From Candidatus Crickella caballi (GTDB lineage Bacteria > Bacillota > Clostridia > Peptostreptococcales > Anaerovoracaceae): DNA of 39,775 nucleotides. The notes beneath the pieces were generated by a model that ran no database searches, was not told the DNA's origin, and saw only the letters and a program-made list of their open reading frames with translations. Location of the stretch: assembly GCA_018064665.1 (NCBI GenBank), contig JAGHUV010000034.1, positions 1 through 39,775 on the forward strand, written 5' to 3'. The translations under genes and the position numbers were made by a program. Shown in pieces: positions 23,690-33,846 of the stretch; position 1 is the stretch's first letter, and each line of letters opens with the position of its first letter.

Positions 23690-25429
23690 CTATACATAAA
23701 TTATCATCGGTAAAATTACCGGATTACGTCTTGTCTCCTTGTAGATGAAAGACTTTAAATCGTGTCTTATTGCCTTGACCAGCACTGCCTCATCGGTAGT
23801 ACCTTCAGAAAGATGTCTTCCGAGTGCGTTGTAAATAACAGCTACTGCCTCGTCGAGAAGAGCCCGGCTTTCTTCAACATATACAAAGCCTCGTGTTCTG
23901 ATTTCAGGAACTGCCATTATCGAAGCACTGGCTTTGTCGATAGCCACAGAAACGACAAAGATTCCTGACTGAGAAAGTATCTTTCTGTCCTTAAGCACTA
24001 TACTTCCGACATCTCCGACACCATAGCCGTCAACCATGATATCCTCGCCTGAAGTATATTCCTTTGCTATCTCAGCCTTGCCGTCACCGATGCACAATGC
24101 ATCTCCATTAGCCATAATGAAGATATTGTCCATACATTGACCAAGCGAGTTAGCGAGCTTAGCGTGCTCAGCGAGATGTCTGTATTCACCATGAGCCGGC
24201 ATAAAGTATTTAGGTCTGAGAAGTGTATGTATAAGCTTCAGTTCTTCGCTTGATGCATGTCCTGAAACATGTACGTCCATTGAAGAAGCAGATACAATAT
24301 CAACGCCCTTTTCATAGAGCTTGTCTATGATGGTTGAAACGATTTTCTCATTGCCCGGTATCGGTGATGATGAAAATACAACAACGTCCCTTTTCTTAAG
24401 CTTAACTGTCTTATGAGTTCCTTCCACCATTCTGCTGAGCGCGGACATAGGTTCGCCCTGGCTTCCGGTTGTAATGATAGTAAGCTGACTGTCTGAATAA
24501 TTCTTGATTTCCGAAATGTCAATGAAAATCGACTGTGGAAGCTCATCGAGATATCCGAGCTCTCTTGCAAGATTCATAACATTTTCCATCGAACGTCCCG
24601 TTATCGCAATACGACGCTTGTGCTTCATGGAAGCTTCGATGAAGTACTTGATTCTGTGAATGTTCGATGCAAAAGTCGCAATTATTATTCTTCTGTCAGT
24701 ATTATCGAAAATCTCATCGATTGATTTTCTTACTACAGCTTCCGAAGGTGTATAACCCGATCTCATTACGTTGGTGCTGTCGCACAGCAGTAGATCAACA
24801 CCCTCATCACCCATTTGTGACAGTCTGTTCAAGTCGATTACTTTGCCGTCCAAAGGTGAATAATCGACCTTGAAGTCTCCGGTATGAATTACATGTCCAC
24901 CCGGGAATTTTATTGAGAAAGCAAGAGAATCCGCAATGCTGTGGTTAGTCCTTATAGCTTCAACCTTAAAGCATCCGACGTTGAACTTGCTTCCGGGCTC
25001 AATAGTATGAAGATCTGCAATCATTGCATTCTCTTCAAGCTTGTGCTCTATGAGTCCAAGTGTGAGCGGAGCTGCATAAATAGGGACATTCATCTCCCTT
25101 AACAGGTAAGGTATGCCTCCTATGTGGTCCTCATGTCCGTGTGTAACTATGAGTCCCTTTACTTTCTCCATATTATTTCTGAGGTATGTAAAGTCCGGTA
25201 TTACTATATCTATTCCGAACATTTCATACTCAGGAAAAGCAAGGCCGCAGTCGATAATCAGTATCTGATCACAGCACTCAATAACTGTGCAGTTCTTACC
25301 GATTTCCTTTAAGCCGCCAAGCGGAATAACCTTAAATGGTTCCTTCCTCGGCTGCTTTGGTCTTACGACCTGCTTCTTATTCCTTCTGTTCTTACCCTCA
25401 CGGTAATTTGTTCTTTTTAAATCAGCCAT
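23690..25429 (-). CDS. rnj: ribonuclease J
   Basis: A 579-residue metallo-beta-lactamase/beta-CASP nuclease with 5'-3' exonuclease and endonuclease activity on RNA. It has PLGGLKEIGKNC (36-47), the zinc motif HGHEDHIGG at 97-105, the HTGDFKVDYSP segment, the beta-CASP region with GSQGEPMSAL and the HVSGHAS motif. A C-terminal domain ends near 570. A basic N-terminal tail of about 30 residues (rich in Lys and Arg) precedes the catalytic fold. Whether it is RNase J1 or J2 in type cannot be told; catalytic residues look intact. It follows leuS by 14 bases and precedes ylbF. Confidence 0.95.
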   Translation of the reverse strand: MADLKRTNYREGKNRRNKKQVVRPKQPRKEPFKVIPLGGLKEIGKNCTVIECCDQILIIDCGLAFPEYEMFGIDIVIPDFTYLRNNMEKVKGLIVTHGHEDHIGGIPYLLREMNVPIYAAPLTLGLIEHKLEENAMIADLHTIEPGSKFNVGCFKVEAIRTNHSIADSLAFSIKFPGGHVIHTGDFKVDYSPLDGKVIDLNRLSQMGDEGVDLLLCDSTNVMRSGYTPSEAVVRKSIDEIFDNTDRRIIIATFASNIHRIKYFIEASMKHKRRIAITGRSMENVMNLARELGYLDELPQSIFIDISEIKNYSDSQLTIITTGSQGEPMSALSRMVEGTHKTVKLKKRDVVVFSSSPIPGNEKIVSTIIDKLYEKGVDIVSASSMDVHVSGHASSEELKLIHTLLRPKYFMPAHGEYRHLAEHAKLANSLGQCMDNIFIMANGDALCIGDGKAEIAKEYTSGEDIMVDGYGVGDVGSIVLKDRKILSQSGIFVVSVAIDKASASIMAVPEIRTRGFVYVEESRALLDEAVAVIYNALGRHLSEGTTDEAVLVKAIRHDLKSFIYKETRRNPVILPMIIYV

Positions 25430-25443
25430 ATTATTCGGAGCCG

Positions 25444-27921
25444 TTATCTGACTACGAAGTTTACGATTTTGTTAGGAACTACGATGCTCTTAACCAGTTC
25501 CTTACCATCGAGCTCAGCCTTAATCTTTTCGAGTCCTTTAGCGGCTGCCTCAACTACCTCCTTATCTGTATTGTTAGGAAGGACAAGCTTGTCCTTGAGC
25601 TTTCCGTTAATCTGTACGATGATTTCCACTTCATCAAGAACCAGAGCGGATTCATCGAATTCAGGCCATGAAGTAACCTGATAAAGTCTGTCTTCGTGAC
25701 CGAGCTCAGCCCAGAGTTCTTCAGTGATGTGAGGAACAAACGGATTGAGAACGATCAGCAGCTTAGTAATTGCATCGTTAAAGAGCGGCAGGTTCATCTC
25801 AGCGTTGCTCTTGTACTTGTACATCTCATTAACAAGTTCCATGATCGAGCTGATAGCGGTATTGAAGTTAAATCTTCCTCCAACGTCCTCACTTACCTTC
25901 TTAACGGTAGCATTGATCTTATAGTTCAGCTTCTTGTCAGCTTCATTTCTGATTTCAATCTTGCCGAACTCTGTTGTATCACCCTTGATCTTAGTGATGT
26001 AGTCATATATGAGTGTGTAAACTCTGCAGAGGAATCTGTATGATCCTGCTACACCGTCATCTGACCAGTCGAGCTCCTTTTCAGGAGGTGCTGCGAACAG
26101 AATAAACAGTCTTGCAGTGTCGGCACCGTATTTGTCCTGTATTTCTGCAGGGCTGACAACGTTACCGAGTGACTTTGACATCTTAGCTCCATCCTTAATT
26201 ACCATGCCCTGAGTAAGCAGGTTCTTGAACGGCTCTTCGTATTCGCAAAGTCCGAGATCGTACATTACCATCTGGAAGAATCTTGCGTACATAAGGTGAA
26301 GAATAGCATGCTCTACTCCACCGATGTACTGATCTACATTCATCCAGTAATTAACCTTCTTTGAATCAAATACGAGCTTATCATTCTTAGCATCGCAGTA
26401 TCTGAGGAAGTACCATGAAGAATCAAGGAATGTATCCATGGTATCGATCTCTCTGTGTGCAGGCTTGCCGCAGCATGGGCAAACTGTATCTTTGAAAGTT
26501 TCGGAAGTTGTGAGTGGCGAATCACCCTTTCCTGTGAACTTTACGTCTGTAGGGAGAAGTACAGGCAGGTTTTCTTCCTTCTCAGGAACCCAGCCGCATT
26601 CCTCGCAATATACCATAGGGATAGGTGTTCCCCAGTATCTCTGACGGCTGATGAGCCAGTCTCTGAGCTTGTAGTTGACTGTCTTCTTGCCGATTCCTTC
26701 TGCCTCAAGCCACTTAATGATTTCTTTGATGGCTTCTCTGTTGTTCATTCCGGTAAACTGTCCGGAATTGATCATTGTTCCCTCAGCAACTGCTGCCTCC
26801 TGAAGATTATCGAGATCAACATCAGGAACATCAACTACAGGGATAATGTCCAGACCAAATACCTTTGCAAAGTCAAAGTCTCTCTGGTCATGAGCAGGTA
26901 CAGCCATGATTGCACCTGTTCCGTAGTCCATCATTACGTAGTCTGAAATATAAATAGGAACCTTCTTTCCGTTAACAGGATTTACGCAGTAATAGCCGAT
27001 AAATTCACCTGTTTTCTCCTTGGTAAGAGAAGTTCTTTCGATTTCACTCTTACGTGCAGCTTCTGCTACATAAGCATTAACAGCTTCTTCATATTCTGTT
27101 CCTGCTGTAAGCTCCTTAACATAAGGATGCTCCGGTGAAAGAACCATGTATGTAACACCAAAGAGTGTGTCCGGACGGGTTGTATATACAACCAGATCCT
27201 TGTCAGTTCCGTCAATCTTGAAGGAGACCTCAGCACCCTCTGATCTTCCGATCCAGTTCTTCTGCATTGTCTTAACCTTATCCGGCCAGCCAGGAAGTGT
27301 ATCAAGGTTATTGAGGAGTCTGTCAGCATACTCAGTGATCTTCAGATACCACTGTGACAAATACTTCTTGGTTACAGGAGTTTTGCAACGCTCACAGCAT
27401 CCGTCGACTACCTGCTCATTGGCAAGTACGGTCTGACAGTCAGGACACCAGTTTACAGCCTGATCCTTCTTGTATGCGAGTCCCTTCTTATAGAACTGAA
27501 TGAATATCCACTGCATCCACTTATAATAATCAGGCTTGCATGTTGCAACTTCTCTGTCCCAATCATAGCTAAGACCGAGAGAGTTAAGCTGATTATGCAT
27601 GTCGTTGATATTGTCATTAGTCCATACGAAAGGATGAATGCCATGCTTAATAGCTGCATTTTCTGCAGGAAGACCAAATGAGTCCCAGCCCATTGGGTGG
27701 ATAACATTATAGCCGTCCATCTTCTTGAATCTTGCAATTACATCTCCGATGGAATAATTACGTACGTGTCCCATGTGAAGCTTTCCTGATGGATATGGGA
27801 ACATCTCAAGTACGTAGTATTTCTTCTTGTCATAATCTTCTGTTGTTCTGAAGGCGTTTTCATCCGCCCAGATTTTCTGCCACTTGCCCTCTATGGCCTT
27901 AAAGTCATATCTGTCCTGCAT
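25444..27921 (-). CDS. leuS: leucyl-tRNA synthetase
   Basis: An 825-residue class Ia synthetase. The HIGH motif appears as HMGH (49-52) and KMSKS near 578-582. Between them lie two zinc-type cysteine clusters (CPDCQ...CCERC and CEECGW...CPCCGK), and the CP1 editing domain contains TTRPDTLFG and the VPAHDQRD segment needed to clear misacylated isoleucine or norvaline. The anticodon-binding and C-terminal domains are complete, so the length is standard. The ATG follows GGAGAG. I find no T-box leader; the gene follows rsfS by 27 bases. Confidence 0.98.
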   Translation of the reverse strand: MQDRYDFKAIEGKWQKIWADENAFRTTEDYDKKKYYVLEMFPYPSGKLHMGHVRNYSIGDVIARFKKMDGYNVIHPMGWDSFGLPAENAAIKHGIHPFVWTNDNINDMHNQLNSLGLSYDWDREVATCKPDYYKWMQWIFIQFYKKGLAYKKDQAVNWCPDCQTVLANEQVVDGCCERCKTPVTKKYLSQWYLKITEYADRLLNNLDTLPGWPDKVKTMQKNWIGRSEGAEVSFKIDGTDKDLVVYTTRPDTLFGVTYMVLSPEHPYVKELTAGTEYEEAVNAYVAEAARKSEIERTSLTKEKTGEFIGYYCVNPVNGKKVPIYISDYVMMDYGTGAIMAVPAHDQRDFDFAKVFGLDIIPVVDVPDVDLDNLQEAAVAEGTMINSGQFTGMNNREAIKEIIKWLEAEGIGKKTVNYKLRDWLISRQRYWGTPIPMVYCEECGWVPEKEENLPVLLPTDVKFTGKGDSPLTTSETFKDTVCPCCGKPAHREIDTMDTFLDSSWYFLRYCDAKNDKLVFDSKKVNYWMNVDQYIGGVEHAILHLMYARFFQMVMYDLGLCEYEEPFKNLLTQGMVIKDGAKMSKSLGNVVSPAEIQDKYGADTARLFILFAAPPEKELDWSDDGVAGSYRFLCRVYTLIYDYITKIKGDTTEFGKIEIRNEADKKLNYKINATVKKVSEDVGGRFNFNTAISSIMELVNEMYKYKSNAEMNLPLFNDAITKLLIVLNPFVPHITEELWAELGHEDRLYQVTSWPEFDESALVLDEVEIIVQINGKLKDKLVLPNNTDKEVVEAAAKGLEKIKAELDGKELVKSIVVPNKIVNFVVR

Positions 27922-27948
27922 TACTAACTCTCCTCGTTCTTTATATAT

Positions 27949-28293
27949 TTAACTTCTAACAATTGTCATTTCGCAGTCACTCCAAAGTCTTTCAAGAGTG
28001 TATTTCTCTCTGACATCCTGTGTAAATAAGTTGACGATAACGTCACCACCGTCAATAAGAATCCATCCCGTCTGAGGACGTCCGTCACTGTTCTTTGGAA
28101 TAACACCTTCCTCAGCAAACTTGTCCTCTACGTCATTTGCAAGTGCTCCAAGCTGTCTTTCCGATCCGGCTGTAGCATTTACAAAGTAATCAGCAAATGA
28201 AGACTTTTCAGCAATATCAATTACTACGACTTCTTTAGCCTTCTTGCTGTCCAGCATTTCTGCTATTTTCTTTGCCAAATCTTTACTTTCCAT
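27949..28293 (-). CDS. rsfS: ribosome silencing factor RsfS
   Basis: A 114-residue RsfS (Iojap/DUF143) protein that binds ribosomal protein L14 and blocks subunit joining when nutrients are short. Characteristic stretches are DIAEKSSFADYFVNATAGSE, GWILIDGGDVIVNLF and the final REKYTLERLW. AAGGAGAA precedes the ATG, and its start overlaps the end of yqeK by 11 bases. The nadD-yqeK-rsfS order is conserved across Firmicutes. Confidence 0.96.
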   Translation of the reverse strand: MESKDLAKKIAEMLDSKKAKEVVVIDIAEKSSFADYFVNATAGSERQLGALANDVEDKFAEEGVIPKNSDGRPQTGWILIDGGDVIVNLFTQDVREKYTLERLWSDCEMTIVRS

Positions 28294-28873
28294 TGTTTCT
28301 CCTTATTCGTTCAGTTATATAATCTCTCGCTTCAAGAGTTTCTTTATCAAGCTTTCTTCCCTTAGCAAGGATCATCTCAACAGCAAAATCCATTATGTAC
28401 AGGCATGTAGTATCCAGATCTGTACATGCTCTTTCCTGAAGTGATTTAAGCTCCGGATAGTTTCTGTTCTCCTCGATTGCATCGGATACGTAGACAATCT
28501 CCTCAAGAAGAGACATTCCTACTCTTCCCGTTGTATGACTCTTTACGGCATTTAGAATATCCTCATCATCAACACCATACTCCTCATGAAGTATTGCTGC
28601 AGCGATTTTGGAATGTGCAAGTGCTGAATTTCCGAGATACTCTTCGGATATACCATACTTTACAACCAGTCTGTCACTTTCTGCCTGGTCAAAGCATTTT
28701 GCTATATCGTGATAGCGTCCGGCAAAAGCCGCTTTCTCTGTATCCGCACCGTATATCGTCGCAAGCTTGATCGCCATTTTCTCAACACCGAGACTGTGTC
28801 TGTATCTCTTCTCGCTGAGAACCTCTTTCATGAATTGCTCTAGCTGGTCTCTATTTGTACAGTATATGCTCAA
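28283..28873 (-). CDS. yqeK: YqeK-type HD-domain phosphohydrolase (symmetrical Ap4A hydrolase)
   Basis: A 196-residue HD-domain protein of the YqeK family, whose characterised members cut diadenosine tetraphosphate symmetrically into two ADP. The metal-binding set is visible: His26 in RYRHSLGVE, His55-Asp56 in YHDIAKC, a later ALAHSKIAA and the AIEENRNYP stretch. I take the TTG at 28871-28873 as start, with GAGGAATA upstream inside nadD; an ATG at 28831 would still keep the first metal ligand, so the N-terminus is uncertain. It overlaps nadD by 23 bases and rsfS by 11. Confidence 0.9.
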   Translation of the reverse strand: MSIYCTNRDQLEQFMKEVLSEKRYRHSLGVEKMAIKLATIYGADTEKAAFAGRYHDIAKCFDQAESDRLVVKYGISEEYLGNSALAHSKIAAAILHEEYGVDDEDILNAVKSHTTGRVGMSLLEEIVYVSDAIEENRNYPELKSLQERACTDLDTTCLYIMDFAVEMILAKGRKLDKETLEARDYITERIRRNNGK

Positions 28874-29462
28874 TAATATATTCCTCTACTCCCGGAAGAA
28901 CCATGTCTGAAATACTGATGCCTTCATTAACCCTTCTTCTGATCTCTGTGCCCGAAACATCCATAGGCGGCATTCCGATAACATGTATCTCAGCATTGTA
29001 TTTCCTTCTCAGGTCCTCGATCTTGTTAAGGGCTGCATCTGTATCTGTTCCCGGTCTGGATTTATCTGTTATGAGAGGGAAATTGCGAAGGATTTCCTCT
29101 CCCTTATACCATGTGTCGATCTGTACAACAGAATCCATTCCCAGGACAAAATATATCTTCTGATCGCACACAGAGCTCCAATGTGTCAATGTGTTGTAAG
29201 TATACGAAGGCTCTTCAAACATCAATTCATAATTTGACAGTCTGAAAGCCGGATTATATGAAAGCACCTGGCTTATCATGCCGCATCGGTCTTCACCTGA
29301 GCTTACCTTGCGGTCCTGCTTAAATGGTGAAACATAAGCAGGCATAAAATACAGTTCGTCAAGACCTAGCTCCTTAACTGCATAATCCGCAAGTGTGACA
29401 TGCGCTATATGAATCGGATCGAAGCTTCCTCCGTATATTGCGATCTTCTTATCGCTTCCCAT
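28851..29462 (-). CDS. nadD: nicotinate-nucleotide adenylyltransferase
   Basis: A 203-residue NadD that makes deamido-NAD from nicotinate mononucleotide and ATP. The nucleotidyltransferase motif GGSFDPIHIAH is at 11-21, matching GxFxPxHxGH, and the second ATP motif is SGTEIRRR near the C-terminus (ISxTxxR type). Its ATG overlaps the aspS stop in TAATG. In many Firmicutes nadD follows obg and yhbY; here it is coupled to aspS instead. Confidence 0.95.
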   Translation of the reverse strand: MGSDKKIAIYGGSFDPIHIAHVTLADYAVKELGLDELYFMPAYVSPFKQDRKVSSGEDRCGMISQVLSYNPAFRLSNYELMFEEPSYTYNTLTHWSSVCDQKIYFVLGMDSVVQIDTWYKGEEILRNFPLITDKSRPGTDTDAALNKIEDLRRKYNAEIHVIGMPPMDVSGTEIRRRVNEGISISDMVLPGVEEYIIEHILYK

Positions 29463-31228
29463 TAGTTCTCCTTAACAACTGATATTCCGAGTTCCTCAAG
29501 CTGTGAATCCTCAACGATTCCTGGTGCCTCGCAAACCGGACATTCTGCATTCTGATTCTTAGGGAATGCGATAACCTCTCTTATACTCTTCTCGCCGAGA
29601 AGCAGCATTACGAGTCTGTCAAGACCATATGCAAGACCTGCATGTGGTGGTGCACCGTACTTGAACGCTTCGATAAGGAATCCGAATTTCTCCTGGCAGT
29701 CATCTTCAGTAAGTCCGAGCACCTCGAACATCTTAGCCTGAAGCTCTCTGTCGTGAATTCTTACGCTTCCTCCGCCAAGCTCAACACCGTTAAGTACGAT
29801 ATCATACGCATTTGCATTAAGTCCGAGAATGTCGCCCTCATCAAGCTTGTAAAGCTCGTCGAGCTTAGGCTGTGTGAACGGATGATGCATTGCCTTGATG
29901 TTTCCTTCTTCATCTTCCTCGAACATAGGGAAATCAACAACCCATAAGAAGTTGAACTGATTGTCATCAAGAAGTCCGAGAATGCCGGCAATTCTTCTTC
30001 TGAGGAAGCCGAGTGAATCGTATGTAACCTTGGAGGTTCCGCTTACGATAAATACGATGTCACCCTTCTTAGCCTCACACTTGTCAAGGATTGCCTGAAG
30101 CTCAGCTTCGTCGAAGAATTTTCCGACTGAAGAGCTGATGCCGTTGTCGTCGCTCTTGATCCATACAAGACCCTTTGCGCCGTAGTGCTTTACTTCCTCA
30201 ACCAGCTTATCGATTTTCTTTCTTGAAAATTCTGCTGCACCGCCCGGAACACAGATACCTCTGATATCTCCGCCATCCTTAAGTGTGTTTGTGAATACCT
30301 CGAATTTGCAGTCTGCAAAGAGGTCGTTAAGCTTCATAAGCTCAATGTCGAAACGGGTATCAGGCTTATCCGAGCCGTATCTCTCCATTGCCTCCGCATA
30401 AGTCATTCTCTTGAAAGGAGTTTCGATATCGATTCCCTTTACTTCCTTCATTACCTTCTTGAGGAAGCCTTCCTGAATCTCGATGATTGTATCTTCATCA
30501 GCAAATGAACACTCAAGGTCTATCTGAGTGAATTCAGGCTGTCTGTCTGCTCTTAAATCCTCATCTCTGAAGCACTTTGCAATCTGGAAGTATCTGTCTG
30601 TACCCGATACCATCAGCAGCTGCTTAAAGAGCTGTGGTGACTGTGGAAGTGCATAGAAGCTTCCGTTCTTTACTCTGCTAGGTACAATGTAGTCTCTTGC
30701 GCCCTCAGGTGTGGACTTGATAAGAATCGGAGTCTCAACCTCTGTGAAGCCCTGCTCATCAAAATAGTCTCTTGCACACTTTACAACCTTATGTCTGAAT
30801 GTAAGGTTTCTCTGCATCTTGTTCTTTCTGAGATCAAGATATCTGTACTTAAGACGAAGATTATCATCTACATTATCATCATCCTTTACATAGATTGGAG
30901 GTGTTTCGGACTTCGAATAAATCTCAAGTTCATCAGCGAAAACCTCGATATCTCCTGTTGGGATATTGCCGTTCTTGGAGCTTCTTTCCTTAACTACGCC
31001 CTTGATTCCGATACAGAATTCGCTTCTAAGGGACTTGGCCTTCTCAAGAATAGCTTCTCCGAGATCATCATTGAAGGTGATCTGTGTAATACCGCTTTTG
31101 TCTCTAAGGTCAACGAATACAAGGCTTCCAAGACTTCTTGCCTTTGCAACCCAACCGTTAAGAACTACTTCCTTCTCAACATCTGCAATGCGGAGTTCGC
31201 CGCACATATGTGTTCTCTTATAAAGCAT
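29462..31228 (-). CDS. aspS: aspartyl-tRNA synthetase (bacterial type)
   Basis: A 588-residue class IIb synthetase: N-terminal OB-fold anticodon domain (about 1-105), catalytic core with motif 2 (CFRDEDLRADRQPEFTQIDLE region) and motif 3 (GLAYGLDRLVMLL), plus the bacterial GAD insertion domain around 300-410. The OB-fold has Leu33-Gly34 where the discriminating E. coli enzyme also has Leu-Gly and non-discriminating enzymes tend to have His-Gly. This hints at strict tRNA-Asp charging, but that reading is tentative. It overlaps hisS by 11 bases. Confidence 0.98.
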   Translation of the reverse strand: MLYKRTHMCGELRIADVEKEVVLNGWVAKARSLGSLVFVDLRDKSGITQITFNDDLGEAILEKAKSLRSEFCIGIKGVVKERSSKNGNIPTGDIEVFADELEIYSKSETPPIYVKDDDNVDDNLRLKYRYLDLRKNKMQRNLTFRHKVVKCARDYFDEQGFTEVETPILIKSTPEGARDYIVPSRVKNGSFYALPQSPQLFKQLLMVSGTDRYFQIAKCFRDEDLRADRQPEFTQIDLECSFADEDTIIEIQEGFLKKVMKEVKGIDIETPFKRMTYAEAMERYGSDKPDTRFDIELMKLNDLFADCKFEVFTNTLKDGGDIRGICVPGGAAEFSRKKIDKLVEEVKHYGAKGLVWIKSDDNGISSSVGKFFDEAELQAILDKCEAKKGDIVFIVSGTSKVTYDSLGFLRRRIAGILGLLDDNQFNFLWVVDFPMFEEDEEGNIKAMHHPFTQPKLDELYKLDEGDILGLNANAYDIVLNGVELGGGSVRIHDRELQAKMFEVLGLTEDDCQEKFGFLIEAFKYGAPPHAGLAYGLDRLVMLLLGEKSIREVIAFPKNQNAECPVCEAPGIVEDSQLEELGISVVKEN

Positions 31229-32465
31229 TTGTCAAATCTTCCCTTCTGATTTTAATTTGTTCACCATTAGTCATATTTTTAAGTGTAAGCTCTCCGCTTG
31301 CAACTTCATCATCACCGATAACAACTGTGTATTCAGCTCCTATCTTGTTGGAATACTTCATCTGCCCCTTAAGATTTCTTTCCTTGGTGTCAAGCTCAAC
31401 TCTGTATCCCTGATTTCTGAGTTCATGTACAAGGCCGATTGCATACTCTCTTGCATCGTCACCGATCCATGCTACAAACAGTTGTGGAACAGGATCTGCT
31501 GCATATTCCTTGCCTGAGATGTCCATCATCATCAGCAGTCTTTCCTTACCGAGTCCAAAGCCTACGCCCGGCATATCAGGTCCGCCTACCTCTTCAATAA
31601 GATGGTCATATCTTCCGCCGCCGCATACAGTTCCCTGTGCACCAATTTTGGTAGTAATAAATTCGAAAGCTGTCTTAGTGTAATAGTCAAGGCCTCTAAC
31701 GATTGAAGGATCCACAACATACTTGATTCCCATAGCATCCAGATGCTTCTGAAGCTCCTCCATATCCTTGCGGCAGTCGTCACACAGATAGTCGATCATC
31801 ATTGGAGCACCTTCTACCAGAGACTGGCAGATCTCTGATTTGCAATCAAGAATTCTCATAGGATTCTTTTCGAATCTTGACTTGCAGGTATCGCAAAGCT
31901 CATCAAATTTAGGTCTTATAAAGTCCTGTAACGCCTTTCTGTAAACAGGTCTGCACTCTCTGCATCCTACACTGGAGATATGAAGCTCGATATCTTCTAC
32001 TCCCATTCTGTTCAGGAAGTCATATCCGAGTGCAATTACCTCAGCATCGGCAAGCATGCTGTTTGTGCCAAAGTTCTCGATTCCGAACTGGTGGAATTCA
32101 CGAAGTCTTCCTGCCTGCGGCTTCTCGTATCTGAAGCATGAAGTGCTGTAGTAAATCTTCGTTGGCTGAGTTTCAGCATAAAGATTGCTCTCGATGAAAG
32201 CTCTTACTGTCGGAGATGTTCCCTCTGGCTTTAGTGTAATGCTTCTGTGTCCAAGATCTTCAAAAGTGTACATTTCCTTCTGAACGATGTCAGTTGTATC
32301 ACCTACCCCTCTGTTGAAAAGCTCTGTAGCTTCGAATGTAGGCGTTCTCATCTCTTTAAATCCGTATTCCGAACAGATTTTAGCCCATTCCTTCTCGATA
32401 TACTGCCATTTGTACGCATCTGCCGGCAGCAGATCTTTTGTGCCCTTAGGCGCTTTAATAGCCAT
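31218..32465 (-). CDS. hisS: histidyl-tRNA synthetase
   Basis: A 415-residue class IIa synthetase. The N-terminus AIKAPKGTKDLLP is canonical. Motif 2 includes the CFRYEKPQAGRLREFHQFG region, and the histidine-specific motifs are VRGLDYYT and GGGRYDHLIEE. The C-terminal anticodon domain is complete. The ATG at 32465 is chosen because GGAGG lies 6 or 7 bases before it; an in-frame start at 32507 would lie inside hemZ and add 14 non-family residues. The hemZ-hisS-aspS order is typical of clostridia. No T-box leader is visible. Confidence 0.97.
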   Translation of the reverse strand: MAIKAPKGTKDLLPADAYKWQYIEKEWAKICSEYGFKEMRTPTFEATELFNRGVGDTTDIVQKEMYTFEDLGHRSITLKPEGTSPTVRAFIESNLYAETQPTKIYYSTSCFRYEKPQAGRLREFHQFGIENFGTNSMLADAEVIALGYDFLNRMGVEDIELHISSVGCRECRPVYRKALQDFIRPKFDELCDTCKSRFEKNPMRILDCKSEICQSLVEGAPMMIDYLCDDCRKDMEELQKHLDAMGIKYVVDPSIVRGLDYYTKTAFEFITTKIGAQGTVCGGGRYDHLIEEVGGPDMPGVGFGLGKERLLMMMDISGKEYAADPVPQLFVAWIGDDAREYAIGLVHELRNQGYRVELDTKERNLKGQMKYSNKIGAEYTVVIGDDEVASGELTLKNMTNGEQIKIRREDLTNAL

Positions 32466-32466
32466 T

Positions 32467-33846
32467 TTAACCTCCGTAATATGCATTCTTTCTTTCGAGC
32501 ATCTCATCGAAACGCTCGTTGTATACCATATAGTTGCTTACATTAGGAACTCTTTCCAGTCTGTCTTCATCCGGAAAATAAATCTTTCCGATTGCACCGG
32601 CTCCAAGTCCGACGACAGTCTGTTTTTCTTCCATGATTCTTATATTGTAGATGGAATGCTTGCCCATCTTACAGTATCCGATATTCTCCTGAGCACCTAT
32701 CTGATGCTTCTGTCTGTATATATAGTAAGGAATATATCCTTCAGATATCAGTTTTTCATGTGCAAAGCGCAGCATATTTGAAACAGTTTCTACGTTCTTT
32801 CTGTAATAGTCAGGGTCCTCGTCTTTAAGTCTTGAACCGCTCTTAACCGAAAGCGTGTGCACTGTAATGTTGTTTGCGCCAAAGCCGATTACCTTCTCAA
32901 GGCTGTCTTTAAAATCATCAAGATTCTCCTCGGGAAGGCCTGCTATAAGGTCAGCGTTAATAACATCAAAATCATATTTACCGGCCAGTTCATAAGCCTT
33001 CACTATGTCGGAAGATCTGTGTGATCTGCCGATTAGCTTAAGCGTATGGTCCTTCATTGATTGAGGATTAATGCTTATACGGGAAATCCCGTTAGCTCTC
33101 ATCGCTTCGAGTTTGCTGTCTGTGATGGTATCCGGCCTTCCTGCTTCAATCGTAAACTCAATTCCTGCAGGATCCACTCCCAGATAGTCCTTAACAGCCT
33201 GTATAAGTCTCTCCAGCTGGGAACTGTCAAGTGTCGTCGGCGTTCCTCCACCTATGTACAGGCTTTCAATAACCGCACCTGTGTCTCTAAGAATTCCGCC
33301 CGTGTATTCAATCTCTTTAATAAGATTGCCAAGGTACTTCTCTATTTCAGCTTCACTCGCTACATTGGATGCAAACGAGCAATATGCGCATCTTGTAGGA
33401 CAGAATGGAATACCTATGTAAACGGAAAGCTTTTCTGAAGGATTTCCTTTAACATTTTCCAGCTGATACAGCATAATCTGTCGAAGAATTTCGAGCTTAG
33501 CTTCAGATATCAGATATTTCTCCTTAAGCTCTGCAAATGTATCCTCTACTGAACCGGTTCTCTTATATATGTCCAAAGCAAGCTTAAGAGGTCGTACGCC
33601 GGTCAGAGTTCCCCAGTCCGACCTGATTCCGCTTATCTCCTGAAGAAGCAGATACAGCTCTCTTTTGATCGTGTCTCTGTCGTCGGAGCCTGCAGCATTT
33701 ACAAGAAAGCTGTTAGGGCAGAGGCAGAGCTTCGAATTTCTGATCTTAATTCCGATTACCTCGAAATCGTCATCATTAAGGAATACTCTGCAAAGCTCTC
33801 CGTAATGGTAATCATTATCTATGTTGTTAATATAGAATCTATACAA
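32467..33846 (-). CDS. hemZ: HemZ-type radical SAM protein (coproporphyrinogen dehydrogenase family)
   Basis: A 459-residue radical SAM enzyme of HemZ type. The 4Fe-4S cluster cysteines are 149, 153 and 156 in PFCPTRCAYCSF, followed by YIGGGTPT and the TIEAGRPD segment. About 140 N-terminal residues precede the radical SAM core, as in HemZ and unlike HemN/HemW. B. subtilis HemZ is annotated as an oxygen-independent coproporphyrinogen oxidase, but haem synthesis cannot be assumed for a strict anaerobe. It uses TTG (33844-33846) with GAGGG upstream and overlaps the MBL gene by 8 bases. Confidence 0.88.
   Translation of the reverse strand: MYRFYINNIDNDYHYGELCRVFLNDDDFEVIGIKIRNSKLCLCPNSFLVNAAGSDDRDTIKRELYLLLQEISGIRSDWGTLTGVRPLKLALDIYKRTGSVEDTFAELKEKYLISEAKLEILRQIMLYQLENVKGNPSEKLSVYIGIPFCPTRCAYCSFASNVASEAEIEKYLGNLIKEIEYTGGILRDTGAVIESLYIGGGTPTTLDSSQLERLIQAVKDYLGVDPAGIEFTIEAGRPDTITDSKLEAMRANGISRISINPQSMKDHTLKLIGRSHRSSDIVKAYELAGKYDFDVINADLIAGLPEENLDDFKDSLEKVIGFGANNITVHTLSVKSGSRLKDEDPDYYRKNVETVSNMLRFAHEKLISEGYIPYYIYRQKHQIGAQENIGYCKMGKHSIYNIRIMEEKQTVVGLGAGAIGKIYFPDEDRLERVPNVSNYMVYNERFDEMLERKNAYYGG

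Noticed and set aside
27922-27948. T-box riboswitch for leuS (and likewise for hisS/aspS)
   Set aside because: The upstream gaps are only a few to 27 bases, far too short for a T-box leader, and no T-box sequence is seen.
32467-33846. HemN/HemW coproporphyrinogen oxidase or haem chaperone
   Set aside because: The 140-residue N-terminal extension before the radical SAM core and the place before hisS fit HemZ better.
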